Positions 52,653 to 62,100 of a DNA stretch of 64,000 nt are shown here, piece after piece (within the stretch, counting starts at the first letter, position 1; every line of letters begins with the position of its first letter). The translations under genes were made by a program, and so were the position numbers. The notes beneath the pieces were generated by a model. It ran no database searches. It worked only from the letters and a program-made list of their open reading frames with translations, and was not told the origin of the DNA. Source of the stretch: Bacteroidaceae bacterium (GTDB taxonomy: Bacteria > Bacteroidota > Bacteroidia > Bacteroidales > Bacteroidaceae); contig JAFUFW010000015.1 of NCBI GenBank assembly GCA_017469685.1, positions 1-64,000 on the forward strand, in the 5' to 3' direction.

Positions 52653-52683
52653 TTGAAAGATGACAGGAAATGCGTATCTTTGC
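52653..52683 (+). promoter_or_regulatory. Promoter of the PBP4-type carboxypeptidase gene
   Basis: TTG at 52653-52655 and TATCTTTGC at 52675-52683, spaced 19 nt, match the consensus exactly; the ATG at 52700 follows after 16 nt. The rest of the 265-nt divergent gap to nadB shows repeated TTAGGGAT/AAGGGAT at 52490-52513 but no gene. Confidence 0.8.
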
Positions 52684-52699
52684 AGAGAAATAAGAAAAC

Positions 52700-54058
52700 A
52701 TGACAAAGATGATGAAGAAGTTGTTCCGCTACACATTAATTAATATAGTGGCTGCCGGGCTTCTCTGCCTCGGAGCCTGCAAGAGCAGCGAGCGCGTGCG
52801 CCGCAGCAGCTATCAGCCCGACGGCGCACATGCGCCTGCCCTGACGTCGGAGCTTCTACAGATGGGCGAGACGCCCTCGCAGCATGCACAGCCAGCGATA
52901 GTCAGCGCACCCGCATTGTCGCCCTTGCAGCAGAAGCTCGAGGAGATACTGCGCGACAGCGTTCTGGAGACTACGCAGGCGGGCATCGACATCATTGACC
53001 TCACTACGGGCGAGCGCCTCTACAGCCGCGGTGAGCGCCAGCGCTTGCGCCCCGCTTCGTCGGAAAAGATGGTCACGGCCATCGCCGCCCTCGACGTGCT
53101 GGGCCCGCAGCATGCGTTCACCACTCAACTGCTCTCGACCGCAGCCATAGAGGGAGGTGTGCTGCGCGGCGACCTCTACGTGCGGGGCACTATGGATCCA
53201 CTGCTTTCGGCGGCCGATGTGCGGGCGCTCGTAGGCCAGCTGCGCAACGCAGGAGTGCGCTCCGTCAGCGGCCGGCTGATTGCCGACGCATCGTTCAAGG
53301 ACAGCGACGAGCTGGGCTGGGGCTGGTGCTGGGACGACGACAACCCGACGCTCTCGCCCCTGCTGTGCGGCGGCAAGCCCCGGCTGGTCGATGAGCTACA
53401 GGCTGCGCTCCGAACCGCTGGCATACGCACGGCAGCGCTCTCGGTGGGCACTACGCCTGCATCGGCACGGGTGCTGGCTGAGAAACGGCGCCCGCTGACC
53501 GAGGTGCTGCAGCGCATGATGAAGGAGAGCGACAACCTGTGCGCCGAGTCAGTGTTCTATCAGCTGGCACCACTCGGGGCGGCGGCCGCAGCAAAAGGCG
53601 GCAAGTCCTACAGCCGCAAGCAGGCTGTGGCGGTCGTCAGCGCCGTGATAGACCATGCCTACGAGACGGCGCCCATAGGCTTAGGGCTGCCGCCAGTGGC
53701 CTCTACGATTGCCGACGGCAGCGGCCTCTCGCTCTACAACTATCAGACGCCCGAGACCTTCACCCGCCTTCTGACCTACGCCGCCCTGCGACAGGAACAG
53801 ATTCTAACGCCCCTGCTCGCTTCGCTGCCCATAGCTGCCGTCGACGGCACTCTGAAAAAGCGCATGGCAGGCACGGCGGCGGCGGGCAACGTAAGAGCCA
53901 AGACGGGCTCGGTGAGCGCCGTGTCGACGCTCGTGGGCTACACCACACAGCTCTCCACAGGCCACCTCATAGCCTTCGCCATCATGAACCAAGGCCTGCG
54001 CACTATGGCCGAAGGGCGCCAGCTGCAGGACCGCATCTGCTGTGTACTCAGCGAGTAA
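52700..54058 (+). CDS. dacB: D-alanyl-D-alanine carboxypeptidase/endopeptidase (PBP4 type, S13), lipoprotein
   Basis: This 452-aa peptidoglycan enzyme carries the three serine-penicillin-binding motifs: SxxK at Ser120-Lys123 (RPASSEKMVTA), SxN at Ser277-Asn279 (ESDNLCAE) and KTG at Lys401-Gly403 (VRAKTGSVS). The N-terminus has a lipobox with Cys27 (LLCLGAC), so it is probably anchored in a membrane rather than free in the periplasm. It trims or cleaves peptide cross-links in the cell wall. Residues about 28-90 form a polar linker. Alternative ATGs at 52709 and 52712 are possible starts. It stands alone behind its own promoter; a degenerate palindrome array follows the stop. Confidence 0.93.
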   Translation: MTKMMKKLFRYTLINIVAAGLLCLGACKSSERVRRSSYQPDGAHAPALTSELLQMGETPSQHAQPAIVSAPALSPLQQKLEEILRDSVLETTQAGIDIIDLTTGERLYSRGERQRLRPASSEKMVTAIAALDVLGPQHAFTTQLLSTAAIEGGVLRGDLYVRGTMDPLLSAADVRALVGQLRNAGVRSVSGRLIADASFKDSDELGWGWCWDDDNPTLSPLLCGGKPRLVDELQAALRTAGIRTAALSVGTTPASARVLAEKRRPLTEVLQRMMKESDNLCAESVFYQLAPLGAAAAAKGGKSYSRKQAVAVVSAVIDHAYETAPIGLGLPPVASTIADGSGLSLYNYQTPETFTRLLTYAALRQEQILTPLLASLPIAAVDGTLKKRMAGTAAAGNVRAKTGSVSAVSTLVGYTTQLSTGHLIAFAIMNQGLRTMAEGRQLQDRICCVLSE

Positions 54059-54109
54059 ATCAGGAACTGGCCGGAGTCAGCGCAGATTCTGTTGCCCCAC
54101 AAAAAATCA

Positions 54110-54197
54110 TAAGCCCAAGGGTTGAAAACAGGCCGGTCCGGTGCCCCATAAAAAACCCTTGGCCAAAAACGTCATAACCCTTAAGGGTTTTTTCGTA
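54110..54197. repeat. 22-bp-register array, degenerate (copy 3)
   Basis: Register positions 54110, 54132, 54154 and 54176 are 22 bp apart. The last is a perfect AACCCTTAAGGGTT; the third keeps the left half (AACCCTT), the first keeps AAGGGTT, and the second has lost the motif. The following TTTTCGTA spacer resembles TTTTCCGT of copy 2. It lies in the convergent gap between dacB and cysE. Confidence 0.8.
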
Positions 54198-54259
54198 TGG
54201 CTCTAAGCTAAGTCATCAACTCCCCCCGATAAGACTATTCCAACTTAGGGACTGAACCA

Positions 54260-55123
54260 CTAAATGCAGCTTTCGGGGCTGCCTTTCTGCCCTAAATATT
54301 CCTCGGGGCGCACCTGGCGCACCTGCGAGTATGGCGGCACGTCGTGGGTTATCCAAAGGTTACCTCCGATGACCGAGTGGTGGCCTATGCGTATGCGCCC
54401 GAGCAGCGAGGTGTTGGAATACACGGTGACGTAGTCCTCCACGATTGGGTGACGCGGAAGGTCCTTCGGGCGGCCTTCGCTGTCGAGGTCGAAATGCCGG
54501 GCGCCAAGGGTGACGCCCTGATAGACCATGACGTGCGTGCCAATGATGGCCGTTGCGCCGATGACGATGCCCGTGCCATGGTCTATGCCGAAAGCTGGCC
54601 CTATCTGCGCGGCGGGATGAATGTCGATGCCGGTGGTGGAGTGGGCGCGCTCAGTGATGATGCGCGGCAGCAATGGCACGCCGAGCCCGTGCAGGGCGTG
54701 GGCCACACGATAGTGGAGCATGGCTGTGAAGGCAGGATAGCAGCACATCACCTCGATGTAGGACGTGGCGGCAGGGTCGTTGACCGTGGCCGCCTGTATG
54801 TCGGCCCGCAGGAGTTCGGCAATGCGCGGCAGGCATTCCATAAAGGAGCGGGCGGCGGCAGCAGCGTCAACATCAGCCGCCGAGACACTACCTACGGCCG
54901 CTGAGGCCGATGCCTGATTGTCGCCGAGCGCGGAGAAGCCGCTCAGCGGGAAAACGGCAGCCTGCAGTGCTGCACGTATGTGCCCCTCAAGGCAGAGAGT
55001 CAGCCGGCGCTCGTCGGCGTTGCCGAACACTTCGGGAAACAACACGCTGCGCACCATTCCAAGCAGGGCGTCGACATCAGCCTGAGAAGGCAAATGAAAT
55101 TCGTTGATGGCCATATTACTCAC
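54260..55123 (-). CDS. cysE: Serine O-acetyltransferase
   Basis: This 287-aa enzyme makes O-acetylserine for cysteine synthesis. An N-terminal helical region (about 1-150) precedes a left-handed beta-helix of hexapeptide repeats: DIHPAAQIGPAFGIDHGTGIVIG, ATAIIGTHVMVYQGVTLGA and RHPIVEDYVTVYSNTSLLGRIRIG (each read with its neighbours). The catalytic His-Asp region GIDHGTG and the HPIVED motif identify CysE. An alanine-rich low-conservation stretch (ASASAAVGSVSAADVDAAAA) sits in the helical region. The C-terminal tail is short. It may be the longer EpsC-like form common in Bacteroidales. Confidence 0.94.
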   Translation of the reverse strand: MSNMAINEFHLPSQADVDALLGMVRSVLFPEVFGNADERRLTLCLEGHIRAALQAAVFPLSGFSALGDNQASASAAVGSVSAADVDAAAAARSFMECLPRIAELLRADIQAATVNDPAATSYIEVMCCYPAFTAMLHYRVAHALHGLGVPLLPRIITERAHSTTGIDIHPAAQIGPAFGIDHGTGIVIGATAIIGTHVMVYQGVTLGARHFDLDSEGRPKDLPRHPIVEDYVTVYSNTSLLGRIRIGHHSVIGGNLWITHDVPPYSQVRQVRPEEYLGQKGSPESCI

Positions 55124-55223
55124 GTTTCGCCAGCAAAACTATGGAAAAAAAAGCCAAAACCGGTGAATGACGTGGTTTTTAAACAAATAATTGCTGATTA
55201 ATTGATTTTTATTAGCTGATTAT

Positions 55224-55255
55224 TTTGCCGTTACGATAAAATACCCTATTTTTGC
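55224..55255 (+). promoter_or_regulatory. Promoter of the rimP-nusA-infB operon
   Basis: TTTG at 55224-55227 and TATTTTTGC at 55247-55255, spaced 19 nt. The ~120-nt leader contains a GAAGCGA/TCGCTTC hairpin (55270-55276 with 55294-55300) before the rimP start at 55377. Confidence 0.75.
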
Positions 55256-55376
55256 AGCGCAAACGTGAGGAAGCGAGGGGCCGCAACGGTTCTTCGCTTC
55301 ACTGTTAAAAAGGATTAGGGATGAACCCTTTCTTTCATAAAAGAATCACTAAGGATTATATCATATATTATTCAGA

Positions 55377-55844
55377 ATGATCGACAAGCAAAAAGTGAAT
55401 GAGCTCGTAGAGCAATGGCTCGACGGCAAAGATTATTTCCTCACCGACCTCACGGTGACGCCCGACGACTGCATCACCGTAGAAATCGACCACGCCGACG
55501 GCGTTTGGATTGACGATTGCGTGCAACTCTCACGCTTCATCGAGGACCACCTCAACCGCGACGAGGAGGACTACGAACTCGAAGTGGGAAGCGCCGGACT
55601 GGGACAGCCCTTCAAGGTGCTGCGCCAATGGCAGAACCACGTAGGCAAAGAAGTAGAAATCATCACTGCCGACGGCCGAAAGCTTAAAGGTATGCTCAAG
55701 GCTGCCGACACTGACAACCTCACACTCACCACACGCCAGAAAGTGCTGCCCGAAGGGCGCAAGCGCCCTGTCATGCAGGACGTCGACGTAGAGATGCCCA
55801 TGAGCGAGGTAAAGAGCGGACGATACATCATCGACTTTAAATAA
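55377..55844 (+). CDS. rimP: Ribosome maturation factor RimP
   Basis: This 155-aa protein helps mature the 30S subunit. It has the family's two-domain layout: an N-terminal alpha/beta domain with DDCVQLSRFIEDHL and YELEVGSAGLGQPF (the EVSSPGLxRPL-type motif in Bacteroidetes form), and a C-terminal SH3-like barrel (GKEVEIITADGRKLKGML...). Length is typical. It is first in the classic rimP-nusA-infB operon with a strong promoter and a 120-nt leader; nusA starts 14 nt after its stop. Confidence 0.95.
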   Translation: MIDKQKVNELVEQWLDGKDYFLTDLTVTPDDCITVEIDHADGVWIDDCVQLSRFIEDHLNRDEEDYELEVGSAGLGQPFKVLRQWQNHVGKEVEIITADGRKLKGMLKAADTDNLTLTTRQKVLPEGRKRPVMQDVDVEMPMSEVKSGRYIIDFK

Positions 55845-55858
55845 AATAATTATAATAC

Positions 55859-57151
55859 ATGGCAAAGAAACAGACAAATGCGCTCATCGACTCCTTCGCA
55901 GAGTTCAAAGAGACAAAGAACATCGACCGCGCTACACTCGTAAGCGTGCTCGAAGAGAGCTTCCGTAACGTCATCGCCAAGATGCAAGGCACCGACGAGA
56001 ACTACGACGTCATCGTGAACCCCGACAAGGGCGACTTCGAAATCTATCGCAACCGAACCGTCGTGGAGGACGACAACGTCGAGGACCCCAACATGCAGAT
56101 AAGCCTCACCGAGGCCCGGCAGATTGCCGACGACTACGAGGTTGGCGAGGACGTCTCAGAGCCCGTGGACTTCTCCAAGTTCGGCCGCCGCGCCATACTG
56201 ACACTGCGCCAGACACTGGCTTCGCGCATCCTCGAGCTGGAGCACGACGCCCTCTACAACAAATACAAAGACATGGTCGGCGACATCATCTCTGCCGAAG
56301 TCTACCAAGTATGGCACAAGGAAGTGCTGCTGCTCGACGAAGAAGGCAACGAGCTACTGCTTCCCAAGGGCGAACAGATACCCGGCGACTTCTTCCGCAA
56401 AGGCGAACCCGCACGCGCCGTAATAGCACGCGTAGATAACTCCACGGGCAATCCCAAGATAATACTCTCCCGCACCAGCCCCGTATTCCTGCAGCGACTG
56501 CTCGAAGCTGAGGTGCCCGAGATAGCCGAAGGCATCATCTCTATACGAAAGATAGCACGCGTGCCAGGCGAGAGAGCCAAGATTGCCGTCGAAAGCTACG
56601 ACGACCGCGTAGACCCTGTAGGAGCTTGCGTAGGCGTACGAGGCAGCCGCGTCCACGGCATCGTGCGTGAGCTGCGAGGCGAGAACCTCGACGTCATACA
56701 ATGGACCTCCAACCCACAACTGCTCATCACCCGAGCACTCGGACCCGCACAAATCAACAGCATCAACCTCGACGAGGCACAGAAACACTGCGAGGTCTAC
56801 CTCGAGCCCGATCAGGTTAGCCTCGCCATCGGTAAGGGCGGACTCAACATACGCCTCGCATCAATGCTCACCGACACCGTAATCGACGTATATCGCGAAG
56901 TACCCGAAGGCGAAAGCGAGGAACTCGGCGACGACATACACCTCGACGACTTCAAGGACGAAATCGACGAGTGGGTCATAGAAGAGCTTAAGAACAACGG
57001 CTGGACCACGGCACGCTCAGTACTCGAGGCCCCGCGCGAGATGCTCATCAAGAACGCCGACCTCGAGGAAGAGACCGTCGACGAGGTGCTACGCATTCTC
57101 AAGGCCGAATTCCCCGACGAGGAAGAAGGCAGCGAGGCTGCCGAAAATTGA
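55859..57151 (+). CDS. nusA: Transcription elongation/termination factor NusA
   Basis: This 430-aa protein binds RNA polymerase and nascent RNA. The N-terminal domain (about 1-125) opens LIDSFAEFKETKNIDRATLVSVLEES, followed by an S1 domain, then KH domains with VGACVGVRGSRVHGIVREL and VSLAIGKGGLNIRLAS. The C-terminal ~70 residues form a helix-rich acidic part (TARSVLEAPREML...DLEEETVDEVLRIL). Length fits Bacteroidetes NusA, shorter than E. coli because it lacks the second acidic repeat. Second gene of the operon; a 118-nt gap with repeats precedes infB. Confidence 0.97.
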   Translation: MAKKQTNALIDSFAEFKETKNIDRATLVSVLEESFRNVIAKMQGTDENYDVIVNPDKGDFEIYRNRTVVEDDNVEDPNMQISLTEARQIADDYEVGEDVSEPVDFSKFGRRAILTLRQTLASRILELEHDALYNKYKDMVGDIISAEVYQVWHKEVLLLDEEGNELLLPKGEQIPGDFFRKGEPARAVIARVDNSTGNPKIILSRTSPVFLQRLLEAEVPEIAEGIISIRKIARVPGERAKIAVESYDDRVDPVGACVGVRGSRVHGIVRELRGENLDVIQWTSNPQLLITRALGPAQINSINLDEAQKHCEVYLEPDQVSLAIGKGGLNIRLASMLTDTVIDVYREVPEGESEELGDDIHLDDFKDEIDEWVIEELKNNGWTTARSVLEAPREMLIKNADLEEETVDEVLRILKAEFPDEEEGSEAAEN

Positions 57152-57268
57152 AAGATTGAGAAATTGAAACATTGAAGGTTTCCAAGACCTCAACAGTTAA
57201 CACCTTTCAATCCCATAATCATTCTTTCAATTTTTCAATTTTCAATTTCCAATTCTCAATTTCAAGCT
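57145..57268. repeat. AT-rich inverted TTCAATTTTC repeats between nusA and infB
   Basis: GAAAATTGAAAGATTGAG-type DNA (from the nusA end to about 57177) is followed in inverse orientation by TTTCAATTTTTCAATTTTC (57226-57250) and CAATTCTCAATTTC. The two arms can pair into an extended hairpin directly before infB. The same motif occurs within the signal-peptide codons at 43707. Confidence 0.6.
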
Positions 57269-57269
57269 T

Positions 57270-60065
57270 ATGCCAATAAGAATAAATAAAGTAACAAAAG
57301 AATGTAGCGTCGGACTGCAGACCCTCGTTGACTTCCTCAACAAGAAGGGATTCACCGAGGTGGAAGCTAACCCTAACGCTACCATCACCGACGAGCAGTA
57401 CGCACTCGTGCAGGCCGAGTTCAACAAAGACAAAGGCATGCTCGCTCAGGCACAGAAAATCTCCACAGCACGAAAAACCAAGGAGAAGAAAGAGACGATA
57501 GTGCTCACAGAGGACGACAAGGCACTGCCACTGACCGAAGTGCAGAAGCCTAAGATCGTTGGGCATATCGACCTCAATGCCAAGCCTAAGGCTCCGAAGC
57601 CTGCCGAAGAAGCTGCAGCACCAAAAGAGGAACCTAAAGCTGTAAACACCGAGAAGGCTATTACTGAAACAAAACCTAAGGACGAGGAAAAACCTGCACA
57701 GGAGACAAAACCTGAGCCTAAGGAAAAACCTGCCAAGGAACAAGCTCCGGCACAAGAACCTCAGCCCAAGAAGAAAAAGGGCGGCGTGGAACTCGAGGAA
57801 GTAGACGGAGTATTCCGCGTCAAGAGCTCAGACGAACCAGCGCTGACACTCAACATCAAAGGCCACATCGACCTCGACTCCATAAACCAAAGCACACGCC
57901 CGCCACGCTCTAAGAAACGCGGACGCGGAGGATCGGCCAACGCCGGAGGCGCACAGCGACAGGGCGAAGGCGAAAACAGACGCAACAAAAAGAAAGGAGA
58001 GCGCGTCGACATAAAGGCCGAAGCAGCCAAGCAGCAGAACCAAGGCAGCCAGAAGAAGAACAAAGGCTCGCAGCAAGCAGGCAACCAACAGGCCCAGGGC
58101 GGCAAGAAGAACAAACGCAAGAACCAGCCCAAGGAAGTGGTCCTGCCCGTGGAGCAGAGCGACGAGGAAATAGCTAAGCAGGTGCGCGAGACGCTCGCAC
58201 GCCTCACCTCCGGCAAGAATGCCTCGCTCGGAAAAGGCGCCAAATACCGCCGCGAGAAGCGCGAGAACATACGTGCCGGCATCGAAGCCGAGATGGAACA
58301 GCAGGAACAGGAGTCCAAAATCCTGAAGCTGACAGAGTTCGTCACTGCCAACGAACTGGCATCGATGATGAACGTGCCCGTCACGCAAGTCATCGGAACG
58401 TGCATGAGCCTCGGCGTGATGGTAAGCATCAACCAGCGCATGGATAAAGAAACCATCGACCTCGTAGCCGATGAGTTCGGATTCCAGACGGAATATGTCA
58501 GTGCCGACGTAAGCGAAGCCGTACACGAGGAAGCCGACGACGAGGCAGACCTCGTGCCCCGCGCTCCAATAGTAACGGTTATGGGACACGTCGACCACGG
58601 TAAGACATCGCTGCTCGACTACATCCGCAAGACCAACGTCATTGCCGGTGAGGCCGGAGGCATCACCCAGCACATCGGTGCATACAACGTGAAGCTCGAC
58701 GACGGCCGCCACATCACCTTCCTCGACACTCCCGGTCACGAAGCATTCACCGCAATGCGTGCTCGCGGTGCACAGGTGACGGACATCGCCATCATCATCA
58801 TCGCTGCCGACGACGACATAATGCCGCAGACGAAGGAAGCCATCAACCACGCAGTGGCCGCCGGCGTACCCATCGTCTTCGCCATAAATAAGATCGACAA
58901 GCCCGCTGCCAACCCCGAGAAAATCAAGGAACATCTGGCGCAGATGAACTTCCTCGTAGAGGACTGGGGCGGCAAGTACCAGAGCCAGGACATCAGCGCC
59001 AAGAAAGGCATGGGCGTGCCCGAACTCATGGAGAAAGTGCTACTCGAAGCCGAGATGCTGGAGCTCAAGGCCAACCCAAACCGCAAGGCCACCGGTTCGA
59101 TCATAGAGTCGTCGCTCGACAAGGGCCGCGGATACGTAGCCACCGTGCTGTGTTCAAATGGTACGCTACACCAAGGCGACATACTGCTGGCCGGCACTAA
59201 CTACGGCCGCATTAAGGCTATGTTCAACGAGCGCGGACAGCGCATAAAGGAAATAGGCCCGTCAGAAGCTGCCACAGTGCTCGGCCTCAACGGCGCCCCG
59301 CAGGCCGGCGACACCTTCCACGTCATGGAAACCGACCAGGAAGCCCGCGAGATAGCTTCGAAGCGCGAGCAACTGCAGCGCGAACAAGGCATCCGCACAC
59401 AGCACCACCTCACGCTCGACGAGATCGGGCGCCGCATCGAACAGGGCGGCTTCCAGGAGCTCAACGTCATCGTCAAGGGCGACGTCGACGGATCTATCGA
59501 AGCCCTCAGCGACTCGCTCATCAAGCTCTCAACCGAGAAGATTGCAGTCAACGTCATCCACAAGGCCGTCGGCCAGATCTCAGAGAACGACGTCTCGCTC
59601 GCTGCCGCCTCAGATGCAATCATCGTCGCCTTCCAGGTGCGCCCCTCTGTTCAAGCCCGAAAGGCTGCCGAACAGCAGGGCGTAGAGATACGCACCTACA
59701 GCATCATCTACGATGCCATCGAGGAAGTCAAGGAAGCTATGGAAGGTATGCTGGCTCCCGAGCTTAGAGAAGAGGTCACAGCCCAGCTAGAAGTGCGACA
59801 GGTGTTCCACATATCAAAGGTCGGCACCGTGGCCGGAGCCTACGTCGTTGACGGCAAGGTCAGCCGAACCAATAAGGCTCGCATCATCCGCGACGGTATC
59901 GTCATCCACACTGGAGCCATCGATGCCCTCAAGCGCTTCAAGGACGACGTTAAGGAAGTGTCCACCAACTTCGAGTGCGGTATCTCGCTCGTGGGCTACA
60001 GCGACATTCGTGAAGGCGACACCATCGAGACCTTCCAGGAAATTGAGGTAAAGGCAAAACTCTGA
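57270..60065 (+). CDS. infB: Translation initiation factor IF-2
   Basis: This 931-aa GTPase positions initiator tRNA on the ribosome. The N-terminal ~340 residues are a typical charged, low-complexity region (repeats of [22 protein letters not shown] type, then Q/N/K-rich [15 protein letters not shown] stretches). The G domain begins near 432 with [18 protein letters not shown] (Lys445 in G1), [12 protein letters not shown] (G2), [18 protein letters not shown] (G3) and INKIDKP (G4), followed by domains II-IV. A start at ATG 57270 is supported by the short N-terminal domain matching Bacteroidetes IF-2. It follows nusA, and CvpA follows it after ~200 nt. Confidence 0.97.
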   Translation: MPIRINKVTKECSVGLQTLVDFLNKKGFTEVEANPNATITDEQYALVQAEFNKDKGMLAQAQKISTARKTKEKKETIVLTEDDKALPLTEVQKPKIVGHIDLNAKPKAPKPAEEAAAPKEEPKAVNTEKAITETKPKDEEKPAQETKPEPKEKPAKEQAPAQEPQPKKKKGGVELEEVDGVFRVKSSDEPALTLNIKGHIDLDSINQSTRPPRSKKRGRGGSANAGGAQRQGEGENRRNKKKGERVDIKAEAAKQQNQGSQKKNKGSQQAGNQQAQGGKKNKRKNQPKEVVLPVEQSDEEIAKQVRETLARLTSGKNASLGKGAKYRREKRENIRAGIEAEMEQQEQESKILKLTEFVTANELASMMNVPVTQVIGTCMSLGVMVSINQRMDKETIDLVADEFGFQTEYVSADVSEAVHEEADDEADLVPRAPIVTVMGHVDHGKTSLLDYIRKTNVIAGEAGGITQHIGAYNVKLDDGRHITFLDTPGHEAFTAMRARGAQVTDIAIIIIAADDDIMPQTKEAINHAVAAGVPIVFAINKIDKPAANPEKIKEHLAQMNFLVEDWGGKYQSQDISAKKGMGVPELMEKVLLEAEMLELKANPNRKATGSIIESSLDKGRGYVATVLCSNGTLHQGDILLAGTNYGRIKAMFNERGQRIKEIGPSEAATVLGLNGAPQAGDTFHVMETDQEAREIASKREQLQREQGIRTQHHLTLDEIGRRIEQGGFQELNVIVKGDVDGSIEALSDSLIKLSTEKIAVNVIHKAVGQISENDVSLAAASDAIIVAFQVRPSVQARKAAEQQGVEIRTYSIIYDAIEEVKEAMEGMLAPELREEVTAQLEVRQVFHISKVGTVAGAYVVDGKVSRTNKARIIRDGIVIHTGAIDALKRFKDDVKEVSTNFECGISLVGYSDIREGDTIETFQEIEVKAKL

Positions 60066-60268
60066 GCTTGCGCAAGCGCGAAGATTAATGTTCAAAGTCT
60101 AATGTTAAACGACCTCCGGCAGGATACTTAACATTAAACGTCAAACTGCGGCTCATCCGCGACCCATAAGCATTAAATCTTCTGCCCGGCCATAGGCCGC
60201 TTCGCTAAGCAAAGAACATTCCACCTTAAACATCCAACATTCAACTACGGCAATCGGCCGTGAAATTA
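60066..60268. repeat. Intergenic stretch with AATGTTAAAC-type inverted repeats
   Basis: After infB come TAATGTTAAAC and TTAACATTAAAC copies in inverse orientation (about 60100-60140), a GCTTGCGCAAGC palindrome near the infB stop, and further CATTAAA/AACATT fragments. It looks like a degenerate Bacteroidales AT-rich repeat; no gene is visible. Confidence 0.45.
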
Positions 60269-60754
60269 ATGAACGGTTTCGACATATTATTCCTTTTCGT
60301 GCTCGCCATAGGGGCGTTTCGCGGCTGGACAAACGGCTTGCTGAAGGAAGTGCTCGGCCTCGTGGGCATCTTCGTGGGACTTTACGTAGCCTACCTCCTC
60401 TACGACCAGGTGGGCTACGCACTGGCTCCCCATATCGGCACTTCGCCAAGCGTTGCCAGCATCATAGCTTTCGTGCTCATCTGGATAGGCGTTCCAATCC
60501 TCCTCGGGGTGCTGGGCTCGTTGCTCACAAAAGTTCTCGAGTGGATTGGGCTCGACGGAGTCAACAACCTGAGCGGCGCACTCGTGGGCATCATCAAGTA
60601 TGCCATCGTGCTCGGCGTTATCTGCAACGTCCTCTCCATCATCCGGCTCATAGGCGAGGAATCGCAACACAACTCCTTGCTCTTCGGCCCACTCAAACAG
60701 ACAACCTCCATAGCTTTCGACATGGCAAAGAGCCAGTGGCGTGGGGCTAAGTAG
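60269..60754 (+). CDS. CvpA-family membrane protein
   Basis: This 161-aa protein (counting from ATG 60269; an in-frame GTG lies at 60260) has four membrane segments and the CvpA family opening MNGFDILFLFVLAIGAFRGWTNGLLKE split over its first helix, then LVGIFVGLYVAYLLYD, IIAFVLIWIGVPILLGVLGSLL and ALVGIIKYAIVLGVICNVLS. CvpA proteins are linked to purine supply, envelope stress or colicin V production, with no agreed molecular role. It follows infB on the same strand, a common Bacteroidales neighbourhood. Confidence 0.87.
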   Translation: MNGFDILFLFVLAIGAFRGWTNGLLKEVLGLVGIFVGLYVAYLLYDQVGYALAPHIGTSPSVASIIAFVLIWIGVPILLGVLGSLLTKVLEWIGLDGVNNLSGALVGIIKYAIVLGVICNVLSIIRLIGEESQHNSLLFGPLKQTTSIAFDMAKSQWRGAK

Positions 60755-60836
60755 CCCGACTGAGACGGCAAAATCATTCCCTGCACGTCAGAAGAAGGTT
60801 TGCCTTTACAACTCATAACCTAAGAAGATTAAAACT

Positions 60837-61538
60837 ATGAAAAAGAGTATAGCCTTCATTGTCTTCATCACAATCATTGCTGCATCCGTAGGTGCCGGCA
60901 TTGACAGCCTCATACGCGCAGAGCGAAGTGCTCAGCTCGACGTCGACAGGGCCCTTTCGCTGACACTGCAGCGCTGCGAGAGCGGGCGCATAGATGCCGA
61001 CACTATCCGCGTCTACCGCAGCCTGATAGCCATGGATGCTGTGCGAGACACGGCCTATCTCTCCATGACCGTCAGCGGCGAGGGCGAGCGCCGAGAGGCC
61101 AGGCTACATGCCAACACAGGCTTGACGGCATGGGATGTCTGGCGCCTCTCTGACCAGCGGGCCACAGGCGCACTGGCAGCCCTGGCTGCGCTGTGGGCCT
61201 TGGCGAGCATGTTGTGGCTGCGGCGCGGGCGGCAACAGCTGGAAGGTCTTGTCTTCATCGGTTCCCTTTGCTTCGACACCGCCAACCACACGTTCAGCGT
61301 CGGCCGTCGAAGCGTGCATTTCACCCCAATGCAGGGACAGCTCATGGAACTCTTCTTCCATGCACCCGACCATAGGCTGACGCACGAGGAGATTTGCAAC
61401 CAACTTTGGCCACGAAAGCCAAATGCGAACGAGACTCTATACAGCCTGATCCGCCGTCTGAAACCTTTAGTTGAGGAGAACGGCCGGTTGCACATAGAAT
61501 GCGAGCGCGGACGTTCTTACAGGCTGAGCGAGAATTAG
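60837..61538 (+). CDS. Membrane-tethered winged-helix regulator
   Basis: This 233-aa protein has an N-terminal membrane anchor (about 5-25; IAFIVFITIIAASVGAGIDSL), an extracytoplasmic segment (about 26-105), a second membrane segment (about 108-128; GALAALAALWALASMLWL) and a C-terminal winged-helix DNA-binding domain of the OmpR/PhoB effector type (about 138-233; CFDTANHTFSV, FTPMQGQLMELFFHAPDHRLTHEEI, LYSLIRRLKPLVEEN and the closing hairpin ECERGRSYRLSEN). The DNA-binding part is at the C-terminus with both ends cytoplasmic, unlike ToxR, where it is N-terminal. The ~80-residue external loop could sense an envelope signal. Targets unknown; palindromes lie 14 nt downstream. Confidence 0.85.
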   Translation: MKKSIAFIVFITIIAASVGAGIDSLIRAERSAQLDVDRALSLTLQRCESGRIDADTIRVYRSLIAMDAVRDTAYLSMTVSGEGERREARLHANTGLTAWDVWRLSDQRATGALAALAALWALASMLWLRRGRQQLEGLVFIGSLCFDTANHTFSVGRRSVHFTPMQGQLMELFFHAPDHRLTHEEICNQLWPRKPNANETLYSLIRRLKPLVEENGRLHIECERGRSYRLSEN

Positions 61539-61551
61539 TTCGGCCACTATT

Positions 61552-61589
61552 TCAGACGTCTGACAGGATAATGTCAGACAAATGTCAGG
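61552..61589. promoter_or_regulatory. Overlapping palindromes upstream of the DUF3098 gene
   Basis: TCAGACGTCTGA (61552-61563) is a perfect 12-bp palindrome overlapping GTCTGACA (61558-61565), which is inverted at 61572-61579 (TGTCAGAC), with another TGTCAGG at 61583-61589. The cluster lies just ahead of the promoter at 61597 and after the winged-helix gene; it could be its terminator hairpin or an operator. Confidence 0.5.
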
Positions 61590-61596
61590 AAGTTTA

Positions 61597-61630
61597 TTTG
61601 GTGGCAGCTTCGCTTTTTGCTTACCTTTGC
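61597..61630 (+). promoter_or_regulatory. Promoter of the DUF3098 gene
   Basis: TTTG at 61597-61600 and TACCTTTGC at 61622-61630, spaced 21 nt; the ATG at 61663 follows after 32 nt. Confidence 0.65.
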
Positions 61631-61662
61631 GGCGATTTCTAACGCTAAAAAGCAAAAAGCAA

Positions 61663-61980
61663 ATGAAAAAGCAAACCTCAAGTATTCCTAAGACACACGC
61701 GAAGCACACCTGGCGTTGTGCCTTTGCGTGGCAGAACTTTGCGCTTGCGGCTGTCGCCGTAGCGTTCATCGTGACGGGCTTTCTGCTTATGCTGCCCGAG
61801 ACTGACGTCCGCAACCGCCCCGGCGGTCGCTTTGCCCCTGCCCCCGGCCCGGGAGCCTTTGATGCCCGGCGCATTCGTGTAGCCCCTGTCCCCTGCTTCA
61901 TCGGCTTTGCCATGATGCCGCTGGTGATTATGTATGTTCCCCGAGAAAGAAAAAAATCCATTGCAGAGAAGATTATTTGA
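61663..61980 (+). CDS. DUF3098 membrane protein
   Basis: This 105-aa protein matches the DUF3098 pattern: an opening CAFAWQNFALAAVAVAFIVTGFLLML, a short extracytoplasmic loop with PGPGAFDARRIRVAPVPCFIGFAMM and a basic end, giving two membrane segments. The start is ATG 61663; the open frame extends to 61582 but that part contains the promoter and leader. DUF3098 genes in Bacteroidetes often lie near cell-division gene ftsX or undecaprenyl-phosphate metabolism genes; neither is visible here. Function unknown. Confidence 0.85.
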   Translation: MKKQTSSIPKTHAKHTWRCAFAWQNFALAAVAVAFIVTGFLLMLPETDVRNRPGGRFAPAPGPGAFDARRIRVAPVPCFIGFAMMPLVIMYVPRERKKSIAEKII

Positions 61981-62010
61981 TTTTCCTTCGCTCATTCCGA
62001 GGATTTTATC

Positions 62011-62019
62011 TACTTTTGC
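62011..62019 (+). promoter_or_regulatory. -7 box upstream of the DUF2723 gene
   Basis: TACTTTTGC at 62011-62019 matches the Bacteroidetes -7 element, 81 nt ahead of the ATG at 62101. Confidence 0.55.
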
Positions 62020-62100
62020 ATCGCGTTGTACGCTTTTGCGAACCTTTATCTTTAAACACTCAACTCTAATCTGCGGCTATTGTCGCACATAAAAACTACA

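Noticed and set aside
61582..61662. Longer DUF3098 protein starting at 61582
   Set aside because: That segment contains the -33/-7 promoter and leader; family proteins start near ATG 61663.
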